NCBI RefSeq assembly: GCF_032594935.1
Contig: NZ_CP118734.1
Location: 1,454,001-1,518,000 of the forward strand
DNA: 64,000 bases
Reading direction: 5' to 3'
DNA from: Streptococcus sp. 29892
GTDB taxonomy: Bacteria > Bacillota > Bacilli > Lactobacillales > Streptococcaceae
Each line of letters begins with the position of its first letter. Within the stretch, counting starts at the first letter, position 1. Shown here one piece after another: positions 45,467-54,658 of this stretch. The translations under genes and the position numbers were made by a program. The notes below the pieces were generated by a model that ran no database searches, was not told the DNA's origin, and saw only the letters and a list, made by a program, of their open reading frames with translations.

Positions 45467-46881
45467 GGCTCTATAATTTCTGTAGTGGGTAAAACCACCA
45501 TGGAGATTGTGGAGCCTTTTGGAGTGTAGAAAAAAGTCCCATATGACCTATAATGAAAAGCGACTAAACAACTCATTAGAAAGGGTTCATATGGAACAAC
45601 TAAATCTTATCACAAATTTTCTCAGAATTAAAGACAAAAATATTACTATCTCTAATGAATATGACCTGGGAACTCACTTAGAACTCCACGGTCACTTGGA
45701 TTACACAGCCCCTAAATGCCCAAAATGCAAGGGACAAATGGCAAAATACGACTTCCAGAAGGCCTCCAAAATTCCCTACCTAGAAACTGCTGGCTATCCC
45801 TTACTTATCCGCCTTAGAAAGCGTCGTTTCAAGTGCAAGGAATGTGGGAAAATAGCGGTCGCTGAAACTCCTCTTGTCAAGAAGAACCACCAAATCGCTG
45901 TCGCAGTTAACCAGAAGATCGCTCAATTACTCATCGAAAATCAAGCAATGACACATATCGCACACAGGCTATCCATCTCAACATCATCAGTTATTCGAAA
46001 ACTAAATGAGTTCAAGTTTGAAACGGATTGGAACAAGCTTCCAGAAGTCATGTCCTGGGACGAGTATGCCTTCAAGAAGGGGAAGATGAGCTTTATCGCA
46101 CAAGATTTCAACTCCCTGAATGTCATAACCATTCTGGACGGAAGAACTCAAGCAACCATTCGAAACCACTTTCTGCGCTATCCTAGAAAGGTTAGAAATC
46201 GGGTCAAAGTCATTACCATGGATATGTTTAGTCCCTACTACAAATTGGCTAGACAACTATTTCCAAACGCCAAGATTGTACTCGACCGCTTTCATATCGT
46301 GCAACACCTTAGTCGTGCTATGAACCGTGTCCGTATTCAAATTATGAACCAACTTGATAGAAAATCGCAGGAATACCGAGCCTTGAAACGCTACTGGAAA
46401 TTGATACAACAGGATAGTCGTAAACTCAGCGATAAACGATTTTATCGCCCTATGTTTCGGATGCATTTAACCAACAAGGAAATTCTAGAAAAACTCCTAT
46501 CCTACTCAGATGAGCTCCGACAGCACTATGAACTCTATCAATTTCTCTTGTTCCATTTCCAAGAGAAAAATTCAGATCATTTCTTCAGTCTCATCGAACA
46601 GGAAATAGCCTCTGTTAATCCTATTTTCCAGACGGTATTTAAGACATTTCTAAAGGATAAAGACAAGGTTTTAAACGCCATGGAATTGCCTTATTCCAAT
46701 GCCAAACTGGAAGCTACCAACAATCTCATCAAAGTCATTAAGAGAAATGCCTTTGGTTTTAGGAACTTTGAAAACTTTAGAAAACGCATTTTGATTGCTT
46801 TGAACATAAAGAAAGAGAGAACGAATTTCGTCCTCTCTAGGTGTTAGCTTTTCATCTACCCACTACAGTTGACAAAGAGCC
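45467..46881 (+). mobile_element. ISL3-family insertion sequence, copy 1 (1415 bp)
   Basis: The element is bounded by inverted repeats that begin GGCTCT and continue with a shared CTGTAGTGGGTA after seven mismatching bases. It generates an 8-bp target duplication (ATTAATCT), typical of the ISL3 family. It carries one transposase gene in the plus direction. An identical-looking copy lies at 51864-53278. It sits between queT and the terminator that served it. Confidence 0.95.
45591..46847 (+). CDS. ISL3-family transposase (copy 1)
   Basis: This encodes a 418-residue ISL3-type transposase. The N-terminal zinc-finger region has CPKCKGQMAKYDFQ and RFKCKECGK, followed by a helix-turn-helix. The DDE catalytic domain has SWDEYAFKKG, VKVITMDMFSPYYKLARQLFPNAKIVLDRFH and YSNAKLEATNNLIKVIKRNAFGFRNFENFR. 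The ATG at 45591 follows AGAAAGGG, so it is preferred over an in-frame start 84 bases earlier. The protein is complete and identical to that of copy 2, so the element is probably active. Confidence 0.95.
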   Translation: MEQLNLITNFLRIKDKNITISNEYDLGTHLELHGHLDYTAPKCPKCKGQMAKYDFQKASKIPYLETAGYPLLIRLRKRRFKCKECGKIAVAETPLVKKNHQIAVAVNQKIAQLLIENQAMTHIAHRLSISTSSVIRKLNEFKFETDWNKLPEVMSWDEYAFKKGKMSFIAQDFNSLNVITILDGRTQATIRNHFLRYPRKVRNRVKVITMDMFSPYYKLARQLFPNAKIVLDRFHIVQHLSRAMNRVRIQIMNQLDRKSQEYRALKRYWKLIQQDSRKLSDKRFYRPMFRMHLTNKEILEKLLSYSDELRQHYELYQFLLFHFQEKNSDHFFSLIEQEIASVNPIFQTVFKTFLKDKDKVLNAMELPYSNAKLEATNNLIKVIKRNAFGFRNFENFRKRILIALNIKKERTNFVLSRC

Positions 46882-46889
46882 ATTAATCT
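46882..46889. repeat. Right target-site duplication of IS copy 1
   Basis: ATTAATCT directly follows the right inverted repeat and matches the left flank. Confidence 0.95.
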
Positions 46890-46896
46890 TTAAAAC

Positions 46897-47412
46897 TTAT
46901 CTTTCGAAATTGATTTTTTTCGCTAACTTATCAATCACTACTGCACCAACCAATAGGGACAGCAATTCTCCACCTGCAGTTGTCAACCAAGTCAAGAAGA
47001 ATGGCAAATCATACAAGAATTTCAACTCTAGAGCGATTGTAAACATGGTCGCTGCAAAAAAGAATGAGAAATAGAAGAATGCCTTGTTAAACAAGCCTCC
47101 GAAGAGATAGTCTTTCTTGTATTTTTCAAAGAGAATCACCCCAAGGCTAACAAAGACAAGGGTTGAAAATCCACCTACAAAGAGGTCAATCACACCGAAA
47201 CCAATCAAGTTGGAAATCATACAACCGATGGTCACGGCAATAATATACTTACGGTTGTAAAAGGCCAAGAAATTGAGCATTTCTGACAAGCGGAACTGAA
47301 TGGCTCCGAAGGAAATGGCGTTCAATGGTGGTGTCAGAGTCAAAGCCACATAGATAGCCGCAACAAGAGCAATCTCTGCCATATCTCTGGCAGTCCATTT
47401 AGATGTATTCAT
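46897..47412 (-). CDS. queT: Queuosine-precursor ECF transporter S component QueT
   Basis: This encodes a 171-residue membrane protein with five to six hydrophobic segments. It matches QueT: TARDMAEIALVAAIYVALTLTPP and AISFGAIQFRLSEMLNFLAFYNRKYIIAVTIGCMISN are the family marks. It supplies substrate binding for an ECF transporter of preQ1 or related queuosine precursors. A preQ1-II riboswitch lies directly upstream. The ISL3 element inserted 15 bases after its stop has separated it from its terminator. Confidence 0.93.
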   Translation of the reverse strand: MNTSKWTARDMAEIALVAAIYVALTLTPPLNAISFGAIQFRLSEMLNFLAFYNRKYIIAVTIGCMISNLIGFGVIDLFVGGFSTLVFVSLGVILFEKYKKDYLFGGLFNKAFFYFSFFFAATMFTIALELKFLYDLPFFLTWLTTAGGELLSLLVGAVVIDKLAKKINFER

Positions 47413-47420
47413 GAAAATTC

Positions 47421-47476
47421 TCCTTTAGCAAAATGCTTGTAATATGCTTGGGTAAAGTGAGCAAGCCCCAAGGGTC
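47421..47476 (-). ncRNA. preQ1-II riboswitch of queT
   Basis: On the minus strand GGGGCTTGCTCACTTTACCC is followed by AAGCATATTACAAGCA and then GCTAAAGGAG at the ribosome binding site. The CCAAGCATATTACA core and the pseudoknot with the Shine-Dalgarno match the class II preQ1 (COG4708) RNA. Ligand binding should hide the ribosome binding site and reduce QueT synthesis. Confidence 0.88.
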
Positions 47477-47500
47477 ATTGAAAATTCAACAACGTTGTCT

Positions 47501-47509
47501 AGTATAGCA
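47501..47509 (-). promoter_or_regulatory. Promoter -10 of queT
   Basis: On the minus strand TGCTATACT forms an extended -10 about 25 bases before the riboswitch core. The same TATGCTATACTAGA word precedes metK. Confidence 0.6.
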
Positions 47510-47540
47510 TATTTTCCAAAAAAATGGTAGACTATTCCTT

Positions 47541-47978
47541 ATGAAAAAGCTATTTTATCAACTCATAAACAACGAAGTCATTCTTTATTTGATTGCAGGT
47601 GTCGCAGCAACCCTGGTCTATATGGTCACTCGAATGGGACTATTTCTAGTCATCCCTTCCATTCTCCTAGTCACCCTTTTGGCAAATGCGGTTGCCATCC
47701 TCTTTGCCTTCTGGACCAACGACCGTTTTGTCTTTAAGCAAGAACATAATGGCTGGCCTCAGCGACTGGTCAAGTTTGTATCTGCCCGCATCGCAACCTT
47801 GGTTATGGATATGGCCCTAGCCTACTTGCTAGTTCAAGCCTATCCACAATTGATAGGGCAGTTCGTCAATCATGACCTAGCACTTGTCAATGTCATTTCC
47901 ACACTCTTCTCACAGGTATTGGTTATCGTGCTCAACTATTTCTTGAGTAAATTGTTTATTTTTAAAGATACGAAATGA
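47541..47978 (+). CDS. GtrA-family membrane protein
   Basis: This encodes a 145-residue protein with four predicted membrane helices, at about residues 10-30, 35-58, 78-98 and 110-133. LIAGVAATLVYMVTRMGLFLV and AFWTNDRFVFKQE are typical of the GtrA/DPMS family. Members move lipid-linked sugars across the membrane or attach to glycosyltransferases. The gene is single, on the plus strand, divergent from queT, with its own terminator. Confidence 0.88.
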   Translation: MKKLFYQLINNEVILYLIAGVAATLVYMVTRMGLFLVIPSILLVTLLANAVAILFAFWTNDRFVFKQEHNGWPQRLVKFVSARIATLVMDMALAYLLVQAYPQLIGQFVNHDLALVNVISTLFSQVLVIVLNYFLSKLFIFKDTK

Positions 47979-48005
47979 GGCTCCGAACGGAACCTCACTT
48001 TTTTT
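47976..48005 (+). terminator. Intrinsic terminator after the gtrA-like gene
   Basis: TGAGGCTCCG and CGGAACCTCA form a stem with two mismatches, followed by CTTTTTTTAC. The stem begins at the stop codon. Confidence 0.75.
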
Positions 48006-48030
48006 ACAAATATAACTTGTTTTTCCAAGC

Positions 48031-48954
48031 TTATTCTTTATCTATCGGTGTAAAGCGACTTTTTATTCTGTTCAAGATGGAAACAATATCCCCATCTCTT
48101 GCATGAAATTCTTCTACTTGCATACTTTGAACGCTGGCATTGATAACCGCTCCAATAATCAAGACCTGAGCCATAAATATAAACCAGAGCATGAAAACTA
48201 GGAAGATAACGGCTGTAACCATACGAAAATCCAACAAGCGATTGGCATAGTTATCCACATAGATAGTGAAAAGCTTGCCAACGGATGTCATAACCAAAAG
48301 AACAAAGCTTGTTCCAGGCAGAATATAGCGGATTTTCTGAATACGAATATTGGGTAAGAAAAAATAGAGCATCAACAGACCTACAAATAAGGCGATTAGA
48401 CCCACTAATTGCGTCTGACTAAGCAGTCCTCTTAGCCACTGATTATTTAGCGGAAAAAGTTGACTAAGATAAGAAATAATGACCTGACCAAAAGTCAGGA
48501 GGGTCATACTCAGCAGAATAATGACTTGTAAACCAATTCCTAAAAATATGCCTATCAAATGCCCGACAATAAAATCTCGATGCTCATTGATACCATAGGC
48601 CTTGTTGACGGCCTTTTGCAAGATGGTCATACTGCGCGACAGGGTCCACAGGGTCGTCGCAATCGAAATTCCTAACCAAGACGACGACGGCTTGGTCAAA
48701 ATAGAGGTGATAAAGTCCGATACTGAAGGATAGAGCCTGTCAGGTACAAATTCAGCCACAACCGACAAAACCAAGTCAATGTCGAATGGAAAATACGGAA
48801 GTAGATTGGCCAAGGTTAACAAAATCGGAAAAATACCGATTAGCAAATAGTAGGCCACCGCCACACTGGTCACATCTATATCCGCATTCCGATAAAAAGA
48901 AAAGAAGGTCGAGCAGAATGTTTTCAAACCTTCAATTATTTTGGTTTTCTTCAT
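48031..48954 (-). CDS. YihY/BrkB-family membrane protein
   Basis: This encodes a 307-residue integral membrane protein with six hydrophobic segments. SVAVAYYLLIGIFPILLTLANLL near the N-terminus and GAVINASVQ near the C-terminus are characteristic. The family was once thought to be an RNase BN or serum-resistance factor; the true function is unknown, possibly transport. It is 24 bases downstream of map and probably co-transcribed with it. Confidence 0.9.
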   Translation of the reverse strand: MKKTKIIEGLKTFCSTFFSFYRNADIDVTSVAVAYYLLIGIFPILLTLANLLPYFPFDIDLVLSVVAEFVPDRLYPSVSDFITSILTKPSSSWLGISIATTLWTLSRSMTILQKAVNKAYGINEHRDFIVGHLIGIFLGIGLQVIILLSMTLLTFGQVIISYLSQLFPLNNQWLRGLLSQTQLVGLIALFVGLLMLYFFLPNIRIQKIRYILPGTSFVLLVMTSVGKLFTIYVDNYANRLLDFRMVTAVIFLVFMLWFIFMAQVLIIGAVINASVQSMQVEEFHARDGDIVSILNRIKSRFTPIDKE

Positions 48955-48978
48955 TCCCTCTCCTTCTCTCTAGCTATT

Positions 48979-49839
48979 TTAATAGGTTCCCTCTTCACCT
49001 TGACTTGTCAAAATGACCGGACCATCTTTGGTAATGACAAATTGATGTTCATATTGGCAAGATAGACCACCATCAAGTGTCTTATGAGCCCAGCCAGTCT
49101 TCATATCCGTGTCAATTTCCCAGGTACCAGTGTTAATCATTGGCTCGATGGTCAAGACCATCCCCTCACGCAAGCGAAGTCCACGGCCTTTTGTTCCATA
49201 GTGGGGAACCATTGGCTCTTCGTGGAAGGTTGGACCCACACCGTGACCCACCAAGTCACGAACAACACCATAGCCAAGCCCCTCAGCATATTCTTGAATA
49301 GCAGCACCGATATCGCCGATACGATTACCAACAACCGCTTGCTCGATACCGCGGTACAAACATTCCTTGGTCACATCCATCAAGTTTTGCACTTCTTCAG
49401 ACACCTGACCAACTGCATAAGCCCAACAAGAGTCTGCACAACCACCACGATAAGACTGGGTGATTTTCTTCATAGCCTTGACATCATTGAAGTTGAGCTT
49501 AGACACGTCAACAACTGATTTGTCCAGAGGCTCACTGAGTACCATATCAACCTTGAGCAAATCGCCTTCTTTCAGCTTATAATGGCGTGGAAAGGCATGG
49601 GCTACTTCATCATTGAGCCCGCAGCAAGTTGCATAAGGATAATCCATCAACTCACCATCAACACCAATTTGAAGGGGCAAGACATTTTTCTCCTTACAGG
49701 TTTTACGGACATATTCTTCCACTTCCCACATGTCCACGCCTGGTTTGATAATCTCACGCAAACCGATATGGACACCTGCTAGCACATCGCCAGCACGGTT
49801 CATGGCATCAATTTCTCTTTGTGATTTAATGGTAATCAT
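48979..49839 (-). CDS. map: Methionine aminopeptidase, type I
   Basis: This encodes a 286-residue type I MetAP. The metal-binding residues are placed in DVVLSEPLDKSV-like and DLVGHGVGPTFHEEPMVPHYG segments, and VLTIEPMINTG holds the final glutamate. It removes the initiator methionine from nascent proteins. The protein is about 30 residues longer than the E. coli enzyme because of an insertion near residues 115-150 (KLNFNDVKAMKKITQSYRGG), a form seen in streptococci. Confidence 0.93.
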   Translation of the reverse strand: MITIKSQREIDAMNRAGDVLAGVHIGLREIIKPGVDMWEVEEYVRKTCKEKNVLPLQIGVDGELMDYPYATCCGLNDEVAHAFPRHYKLKEGDLLKVDMVLSEPLDKSVVDVSKLNFNDVKAMKKITQSYRGGCADSCWAYAVGQVSEEVQNLMDVTKECLYRGIEQAVVGNRIGDIGAAIQEYAEGLGYGVVRDLVGHGVGPTFHEEPMVPHYGTKGRGLRLREGMVLTIEPMINTGTWEIDTDMKTGWAHKTLDGGLSCQYEHQFVITKDGPVILTSQGEEGTY

Positions 49840-49858
49840 TCAATTTCTCCTACATTTC

Positions 49859-50407
49859 TCATCTAAAATCAGCCCTTTTCAAGCTAAATCTTAGGTATTT
49901 TCTCATTTTATGGCTGTAGCGGTCACTGCCACGATATTGCTCCACTTGTACAAAACCCGTTTTTTGGGCAACCATCTGACTGGCCCGATTTTCCTCATGG
50001 GTGATGATGGTCAATTCCTTTAACCCGATTTCATAAAAAGTCAGAAAGACCAGATTTTTCACCGCTTCCGTCATCAGCCCTTGACCCCAGTAGTCTTTTT
50101 TTAGGAAATAGCTGAGCTCCGCAGTAAGTTGACCTTCATCGATTTTTTCAAAACAAAGCGCACCAATCATCCGCCCTGAAACCTTGTCAATCAAGGCCCA
50201 ATTTCCCAAAGGACTACGCATAAATTTCTCAACCATGGTCGCAAGAGCCAGGTTCTTATCTTTCAAGGCTGGAAAGATAAAAGGAAGATTTTCAGGATGT
50301 GCAACAATCGCATAGAAATCATTCCCATCTTCATAAGAAAAGGGCCTCAAAATCAACCGTTCTGTTTCAAAGCAAGCACATTTAGCCAGACTTGTCCAAA
50401 TTGTCAT
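49859..50407 (-). CDS. GNAT-family N-acetyltransferase (RimJ-like)
   Basis: This encodes a 182-residue GNAT. ETERLILRPFSYEDGNDFYAIV at the start and WGQGLMTEAVKNLVFLTFYEIGLKELTIITHEENRASQMVAQKTGF, which holds the acetyl-CoA loop, mark the RimJ/RimL group. Such enzymes acetylate N-terminal or small-molecule amines; the substrate here is unknown. The longer frame to 50494 overlaps murA and lacks a start signal, so MTIWTSLAKCACFE at 50407 is preferred, though its ribosome binding site is weak. Confidence 0.82.
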   Translation of the reverse strand: MTIWTSLAKCACFETERLILRPFSYEDGNDFYAIVAHPENLPFIFPALKDKNLALATMVEKFMRSPLGNWALIDKVSGRMIGALCFEKIDEGQLTAELSYFLKKDYWGQGLMTEAVKNLVFLTFYEIGLKELTIITHEENRASQMVAQKTGFVQVEQYRGSDRYSHKMRKYLRFSLKRADFR

Positions 50408-50483
50408 AGTGTACCCAAGGGGCTGAGAAATTCTCCCAGCCCCAGTTTGTTTGATTAAGTAAAAATTGTATTTGAGGGCCGTC

Positions 50484-51743
50484 CTAGTCCTCAATCAACT
50501 GAATGTCAGCCCCAAGCTCAGTCAATTTCTCAATAATGTTTGAGTAGCCACGCAAGATAAACTCAATATTGGTAATTTCTGTACGACCTTGTGCCATCAA
50601 ACCAGCAATAACCATGGCTGCTCCGGCCCGCAAATCCGTTGCCTTAACTGATGCACCAGTCAATTGATTTGGACCTTCAAAGGCAATATAATTGCTACGA
50701 GTTGAAATGTTTGCACCCATATTGGCCAATTCCTGCACATGACCGACACGTTTTTCATAAATGGTATCGATAATTTTTCCAGTTCCCTCTGCTGTCAAAA
50801 GGAGCGGTGTAATTGGCTGTTGCAAATCTGTCGCAAAACCAGGATATGGAGAGGTTTTGATGCTCACAGCCTTCAATTTTTCTTGTTTTTCAACAAAGAT
50901 ACTGTCTTCAGAAACGGTCATGCGAACGCCCATTTCTTCCAACTTAGCGATAAAGCTTTCCAGGTGTTCATAAAGGACATTATCAATGCGGATACCTTCA
51001 CCTACTGCGGCAGCAAGCGCAATATAGGTTCCAGCTTCAATCCGGTCTGGAATCACTTGGTGACGGGTTCCATGAAGGCTATCGACACCGTCGATAGTAA
51101 TGATGTCTGTACCAGCACCACGAATATGGGCACCCATGTTATTCAGAAGTGTTGCAACGTCAATGATTTCAGGCTCACGAGCTGCGTTTTCAATGACTGT
51201 ACGACCCTCAGCTTTAACAGCAGCCAAAATCGTATTGATAGTTGCCCCAACGCTGACCACATCCATGAAGATATGAGCTCCTTGGATACGTTGACCATTG
51301 GTCGCCAAACGCATATAGTCACCTTCATAGGTTGTTTCAGCACCCATAGCCGCAAAGGCCTTCAAGTGCAAGTCAATGGGACGTGGACCCAAATCACAGC
51401 CACCAGGCAAGCCCACAACTGCTTGACCGAAGCGACCAAGGAGGGAACCGTAGAAATAGTAAGAGGCTCGCAAGCTATTGATTTTACCAAATGGCATAGG
51501 CATATCTTGTACACCACGAGGGTCAATTTCAAGCGTTTCCCCATCACGCTTAACAGTCGCCCCCATAGTTTCCATAATATCAATCAAACTATCAACGTCT
51601 GAAATAGCTGGCACACCATCCAGTGTGACAATTCCATCCGCAAGAATAATGGCAGGAATTAAAGCAACGACTGAATTCTTAGCCCCACTAACTGTTACAG
51701 ACCCTTTCAGTGTTTTTCCACCATTGATAACGATTTTTCTCAT
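50484..51743 (-). CDS. murA: UDP-N-acetylglucosamine 1-carboxyvinyltransferase
   Basis: This encodes a 419-residue MurA. The active-site cysteine loop reads [16 protein letters not shown], the N-terminal [13 protein letters not shown] contains the conserved KN pair, and [12 protein letters not shown] is a family block. It catalyses the first committed step of peptidoglycan synthesis and is the fosfomycin target. Streptococci carry two MurA paralogues; which this is cannot be decided here. MRKIVINGG at 51743 is the standard start. Confidence 0.94.
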   Translation of the reverse strand: MRKIVINGGKTLKGSVTVSGAKNSVVALIPAIILADGIVTLDGVPAISDVDSLIDIMETMGATVKRDGETLEIDPRGVQDMPMPFGKINSLRASYYFYGSLLGRFGQAVVGLPGGCDLGPRPIDLHLKAFAAMGAETTYEGDYMRLATNGQRIQGAHIFMDVVSVGATINTILAAVKAEGRTVIENAAREPEIIDVATLLNNMGAHIRGAGTDIITIDGVDSLHGTRHQVIPDRIEAGTYIALAAAVGEGIRIDNVLYEHLESFIAKLEEMGVRMTVSEDSIFVEKQEKLKAVSIKTSPYPGFATDLQQPITPLLLTAEGTGKIIDTIYEKRVGHVQELANMGANISTRSNYIAFEGPNQLTGASVKATDLRAGAAMVIAGLMAQGRTEITNIEFILRGYSNIIEKLTELGADIQLIED

Positions 51744-51840
51744 ACTAACTAATCTCTTTCTCTTATTGCCCCAAAAAGGCATACGTTTTATTCTACCACA
51801 AGGCAAGATAAAAAGCTAGATATTTGATACATAAAAGAAA

Positions 51841-51863
51841 GACGAGGCTGGGCAAAAAGCCCA
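51841..51863 (-). repeat. Dispersed structured repeat, copy 3, distal fragment
   Basis: GACGAGGCTGGGCAAAAAGCCCA is the terminal part of the repeat, cut off by the ISL3 insertion. The rest resumes after the IS and its target duplication at 53279. Confidence 0.8.
51856..51863. repeat. Left target-site duplication of IS copy 2
   Basis: AAAGCCCA borders the left end of the IS and is repeated at 53279-53286. Confidence 0.95.
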
Positions 51864-53278
51864 GGCTCTATAATTTCTGTAGTGGGTAAAACCACCATGG
51901 AGATTGTGGAGCCTTTTGGAGTGTAGAAAAAAGTCCCATATGACCTATAATGAAAAGCGACTAAACAACTCATTAGAAAGGGTTCATATGGAACAACTAA
52001 ATCTTATCACAAATTTTCTCAGAATTAAAGACAAAAATATTACTATCTCTAATGAATATGACCTGGGAACTCACTTAGAACTCCACGGTCACTTGGATTA
52101 CACAGCCCCTAAATGCCCAAAATGCAAGGGACAAATGGCAAAATACGACTTCCAGAAGGCCTCCAAAATTCCCTACCTAGAAACTGCTGGCTATCCCTTA
52201 CTTATCCGCCTTAGAAAGCGTCGTTTCAAGTGCAAGGAATGTGGGAAAATAGCGGTCGCTGAAACTCCTCTTGTCAAGAAGAACCACCAAATCGCTGTCG
52301 CAGTTAACCAGAAGATCGCTCAATTACTCATCGAAAATCAAGCAATGACACATATCGCACACAGGCTATCCATCTCAACATCATCAGTTATTCGAAAACT
52401 AAATGAGTTCAAGTTTGAAACGGATTGGAACAAGCTTCCAGAAGTCATGTCCTGGGACGAGTATGCCTTCAAGAAGGGGAAGATGAGCTTTATCGCACAA
52501 GATTTCAACTCCCTGAATGTCATAACCATTCTGGACGGAAGAACTCAAGCAACCATTCGAAACCACTTTCTGCGCTATCCTAGAAAGGTTAGAAATCGGG
52601 TCAAAGTCATTACCATGGATATGTTTAGTCCCTACTACAAATTGGCTAGACAACTATTTCCAAACGCCAAGATTGTACTCGACCGCTTTCATATCGTGCA
52701 ACACCTTAGTCGTGCTATGAACCGTGTCCGTATTCAAATTATGAACCAACTTGATAGAAAATCGCAGGAATACCGAGCCTTGAAACGCTACTGGAAATTG
52801 ATACAACAGGATAGTCGTAAACTCAGCGATAAACGATTTTATCGCCCTATGTTTCGGATGCATTTAACCAACAAGGAAATTCTAGAAAAACTCCTATCCT
52901 ACTCAGATGAGCTCCGACAGCACTATGAACTCTATCAATTTCTCTTGTTCCATTTCCAAGAGAAAAATTCAGATCATTTCTTCAGTCTCATCGAACAGGA
53001 AATAGCCTCTGTTAATCCTATTTTCCAGACGGTATTTAAGACATTTCTAAAGGATAAAGACAAGGTTTTAAACGCCATGGAATTGCCTTATTCCAATGCC
53101 AAACTGGAAGCTACCAACAATCTCATCAAAGTCATTAAGAGAAATGCCTTTGGTTTTAGGAACTTTGAAAACTTTAGAAAACGCATTTTGATTGCTTTGA
53201 ACATAAAGAAAGAGAGAACGAATTTCGTCCTCTCTAGGTGTTAGCTTTTCATCTACCCACTACAGTTGACAAAGAGCC
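51864..53278 (+). mobile_element. ISL3-family insertion sequence, copy 2 (1415 bp)
   Basis: This element is the same length as copy 1, has the same ends and encodes an identical transposase. It is flanked by a different 8-bp target duplication (AAAGCCCA). It inserted into the terminal hairpin of dispersed repeat copy 3, between metK and murA. Confidence 0.95.
51988..53244 (+). CDS. ISL3-family transposase (copy 2)
   Basis: This 418-residue transposase is identical to copy 1. It has the same zinc-finger region (CPKCKGQ, CKECGK), helix-turn-helix and DDE domain, and an intact reading frame. Identity between the two copies points to recent transposition within this genome. The start after AGAAAGGG is chosen as in copy 1. 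Confidence 0.95.
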   Translation: MEQLNLITNFLRIKDKNITISNEYDLGTHLELHGHLDYTAPKCPKCKGQMAKYDFQKASKIPYLETAGYPLLIRLRKRRFKCKECGKIAVAETPLVKKNHQIAVAVNQKIAQLLIENQAMTHIAHRLSISTSSVIRKLNEFKFETDWNKLPEVMSWDEYAFKKGKMSFIAQDFNSLNVITILDGRTQATIRNHFLRYPRKVRNRVKVITMDMFSPYYKLARQLFPNAKIVLDRFHIVQHLSRAMNRVRIQIMNQLDRKSQEYRALKRYWKLIQQDSRKLSDKRFYRPMFRMHLTNKEILEKLLSYSDELRQHYELYQFLLFHFQEKNSDHFFSLIEQEIASVNPIFQTVFKTFLKDKDKVLNAMELPYSNAKLEATNNLIKVIKRNAFGFRNFENFRKRILIALNIKKERTNFVLSRC

Positions 53279-53286
53279 AAAGCCCA
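53279..53286. repeat. Right target-site duplication of IS copy 2
   Basis: AAAGCCCA follows the right inverted repeat and matches the left flank. Confidence 0.95.
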
Positions 53287-53440
53287 ACCTCGCTTCTCAG
53301 GGTTCGTGTCAACATCTCAGCGCAGTGGTTGATTGGCAGATTTGGTCGTGTTTTACACTCCAAATCTGACCTAATCAACTGTGCGGGGGCGGGAAGACGA
53401 ACTCTTTTTTGACCAGTCGAGTTCTTTCCCGCTCCCATCC
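53279..53440 (-). repeat. Dispersed structured repeat, copy 3, main part
   Basis: On the minus strand this begins GGATGGGAGCGGGAAAGAACTC and keeps the central GTTGATT/AATCAAC stem. Some arm bases have changed in a compensating way, for example CCCGCTCC pairing with GGGCGGG instead of the AC/GT version in copies 1 and 2. Confidence 0.8.
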
Positions 53441-53459
53441 TAAAAATCATCTATTTCTA

Positions 53460-54653
53460 TCACTCATTTACAGCAGACTTTAATGCTTCTACCTTATCCA
53501 AGCGTTCCCATGGCAAGTCAATATCTGTCCGACCCATGTGACCATAGGCTGCCGTTTGCTTATAAATCGGACGTTTGAGGTCTAGCATTTGAATAATACC
53601 AGCTGGACGGAGATCAAAAATCTGACGAACGGCTGCTTCTAACTTGCTCTCAGCTACTGTACTTGTACCAAAGGTATCGATACGAACAGAAACTGGATGA
53701 GCAACACCGATGGCATAAGCCAGCTGCACTTCTGCCCGCTTAGCCAAACCAGCAGCTACGATATTTTTTGCGATATAACGTGCCGCATAAGATGCAGAAC
53801 GGTCCACTTTTGTCGCATCCTTACCAGAGAAGGCACCGCCACCATGACGAGAGTAGCCACCGTAGGTATCAACGATAATCTTACGACCTGTCAGACCTGA
53901 GTCCCCTTGAGGTCCACCAATGACAAAGCGACCAGTTGGGTTGATAAAATAGTTGGTTTGTTCATCCAGGTATTGAGCTGGAATAATATCCTTAATGACA
54001 CGCTCAATGACATCTTGACGAATTTGTTCCTGACTGACTTCCGGATCGTGCTGAGTTGAGATAACGACTGTATCCACACGAACAGGTTGATTGTTTTCAT
54101 CATACTCAACTGTTACCTGTGACTTAGCATCTGGACGTAGATAAGCAATTTCCCCAGATTTTCGTAATTCTGCCAAACGGCGCACCAATTTGTGACTTAG
54201 TGAGATGGGCAATGGCATGAGTTCAGGTGTTTCATCCACTGCAAAACCAAACATGAGTCCCTGGTCACCTGCCCCAATCAAATCCAATGGATCTTGACTA
54301 GAATCCTGGCGTGCCTCCAAGGCTTCATTGACTCCTTGGGCAATATCTGGTGACTGCTCCACAAGCGACGGATGTACTCCAACCGACTCCGCAGCAAAAC
54401 CATACTCACCCTTGGTATAGCCAATCTCAGCAATGGTGTCCCGTACCACGCGGTTAATATCTACATAGGCAGTGGTTGAAATCTCTCCAAAGACATGAAC
54501 ACTACCTGTATAAACAGCCGTTTCCGCCGCTACGTGTGCATCTGGATCCTCTGCTAAAATAGCATCCAAAATAGCATCTGAAATCTGGTCAGCAATCTTA
54601 TCCGGATGTCCTTCCGATACTGACTCAGACGTAAACAACTTACGTTCTGACAT
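53460..54653 (-). CDS. metK: S-adenosylmethionine synthetase
   Basis: This encodes a 397-residue Met[34 protein letters not shown] and [23 protein letters not shown] segments (here [12 protein letters not shown]) hold the ATP and metal sites. It makes SAM from methionine and [13 protein letters not shown] at 54653 is the standard start and the ribosome binding site GGGGGA belongs to an SMK-box riboswitch, so SAM represses its own synthesis at translation. Confidence 0.96.
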   Translation of the reverse strand: MSERKLFTSESVSEGHPDKIADQISDAILDAILAEDPDAHVAAETAVYTGSVHVFGEISTTAYVDINRVVRDTIAEIGYTKGEYGFAAESVGVHPSLVEQSPDIAQGVNEALEARQDSSQDPLDLIGAGDQGLMFGFAVDETPELMPLPISLSHKLVRRLAELRKSGEIAYLRPDAKSQVTVEYDENNQPVRVDTVVISTQHDPEVSQEQIRQDVIERVIKDIIPAQYLDEQTNYFINPTGRFVIGGPQGDSGLTGRKIIVDTYGGYSRHGGGAFSGKDATKVDRSASYAARYIAKNIVAAGLAKRAEVQLAYAIGVAHPVSVRIDTFGTSTVAESKLEAAVRQIFDLRPAGIIQMLDLKRPIYKQTAAYGHMGRTDIDLPWERLDKVEALKSAVNE

Positions 54654-54658
54654 AAAAA

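Noticed and set aside
45507..45590. Upstream in-frame extension of the ISL3 transposase
   Set aside because: The ATG at 45591 has the ribosome binding site and gives the usual family N-terminus; the extension covers the IS leader.
50739..51602. 287-codon open frame on the plus strand
   Set aside because: It is antisense to murA, has Cys/His-rich low-quality composition and no ribosome binding site; it is a shadow of the real gene.
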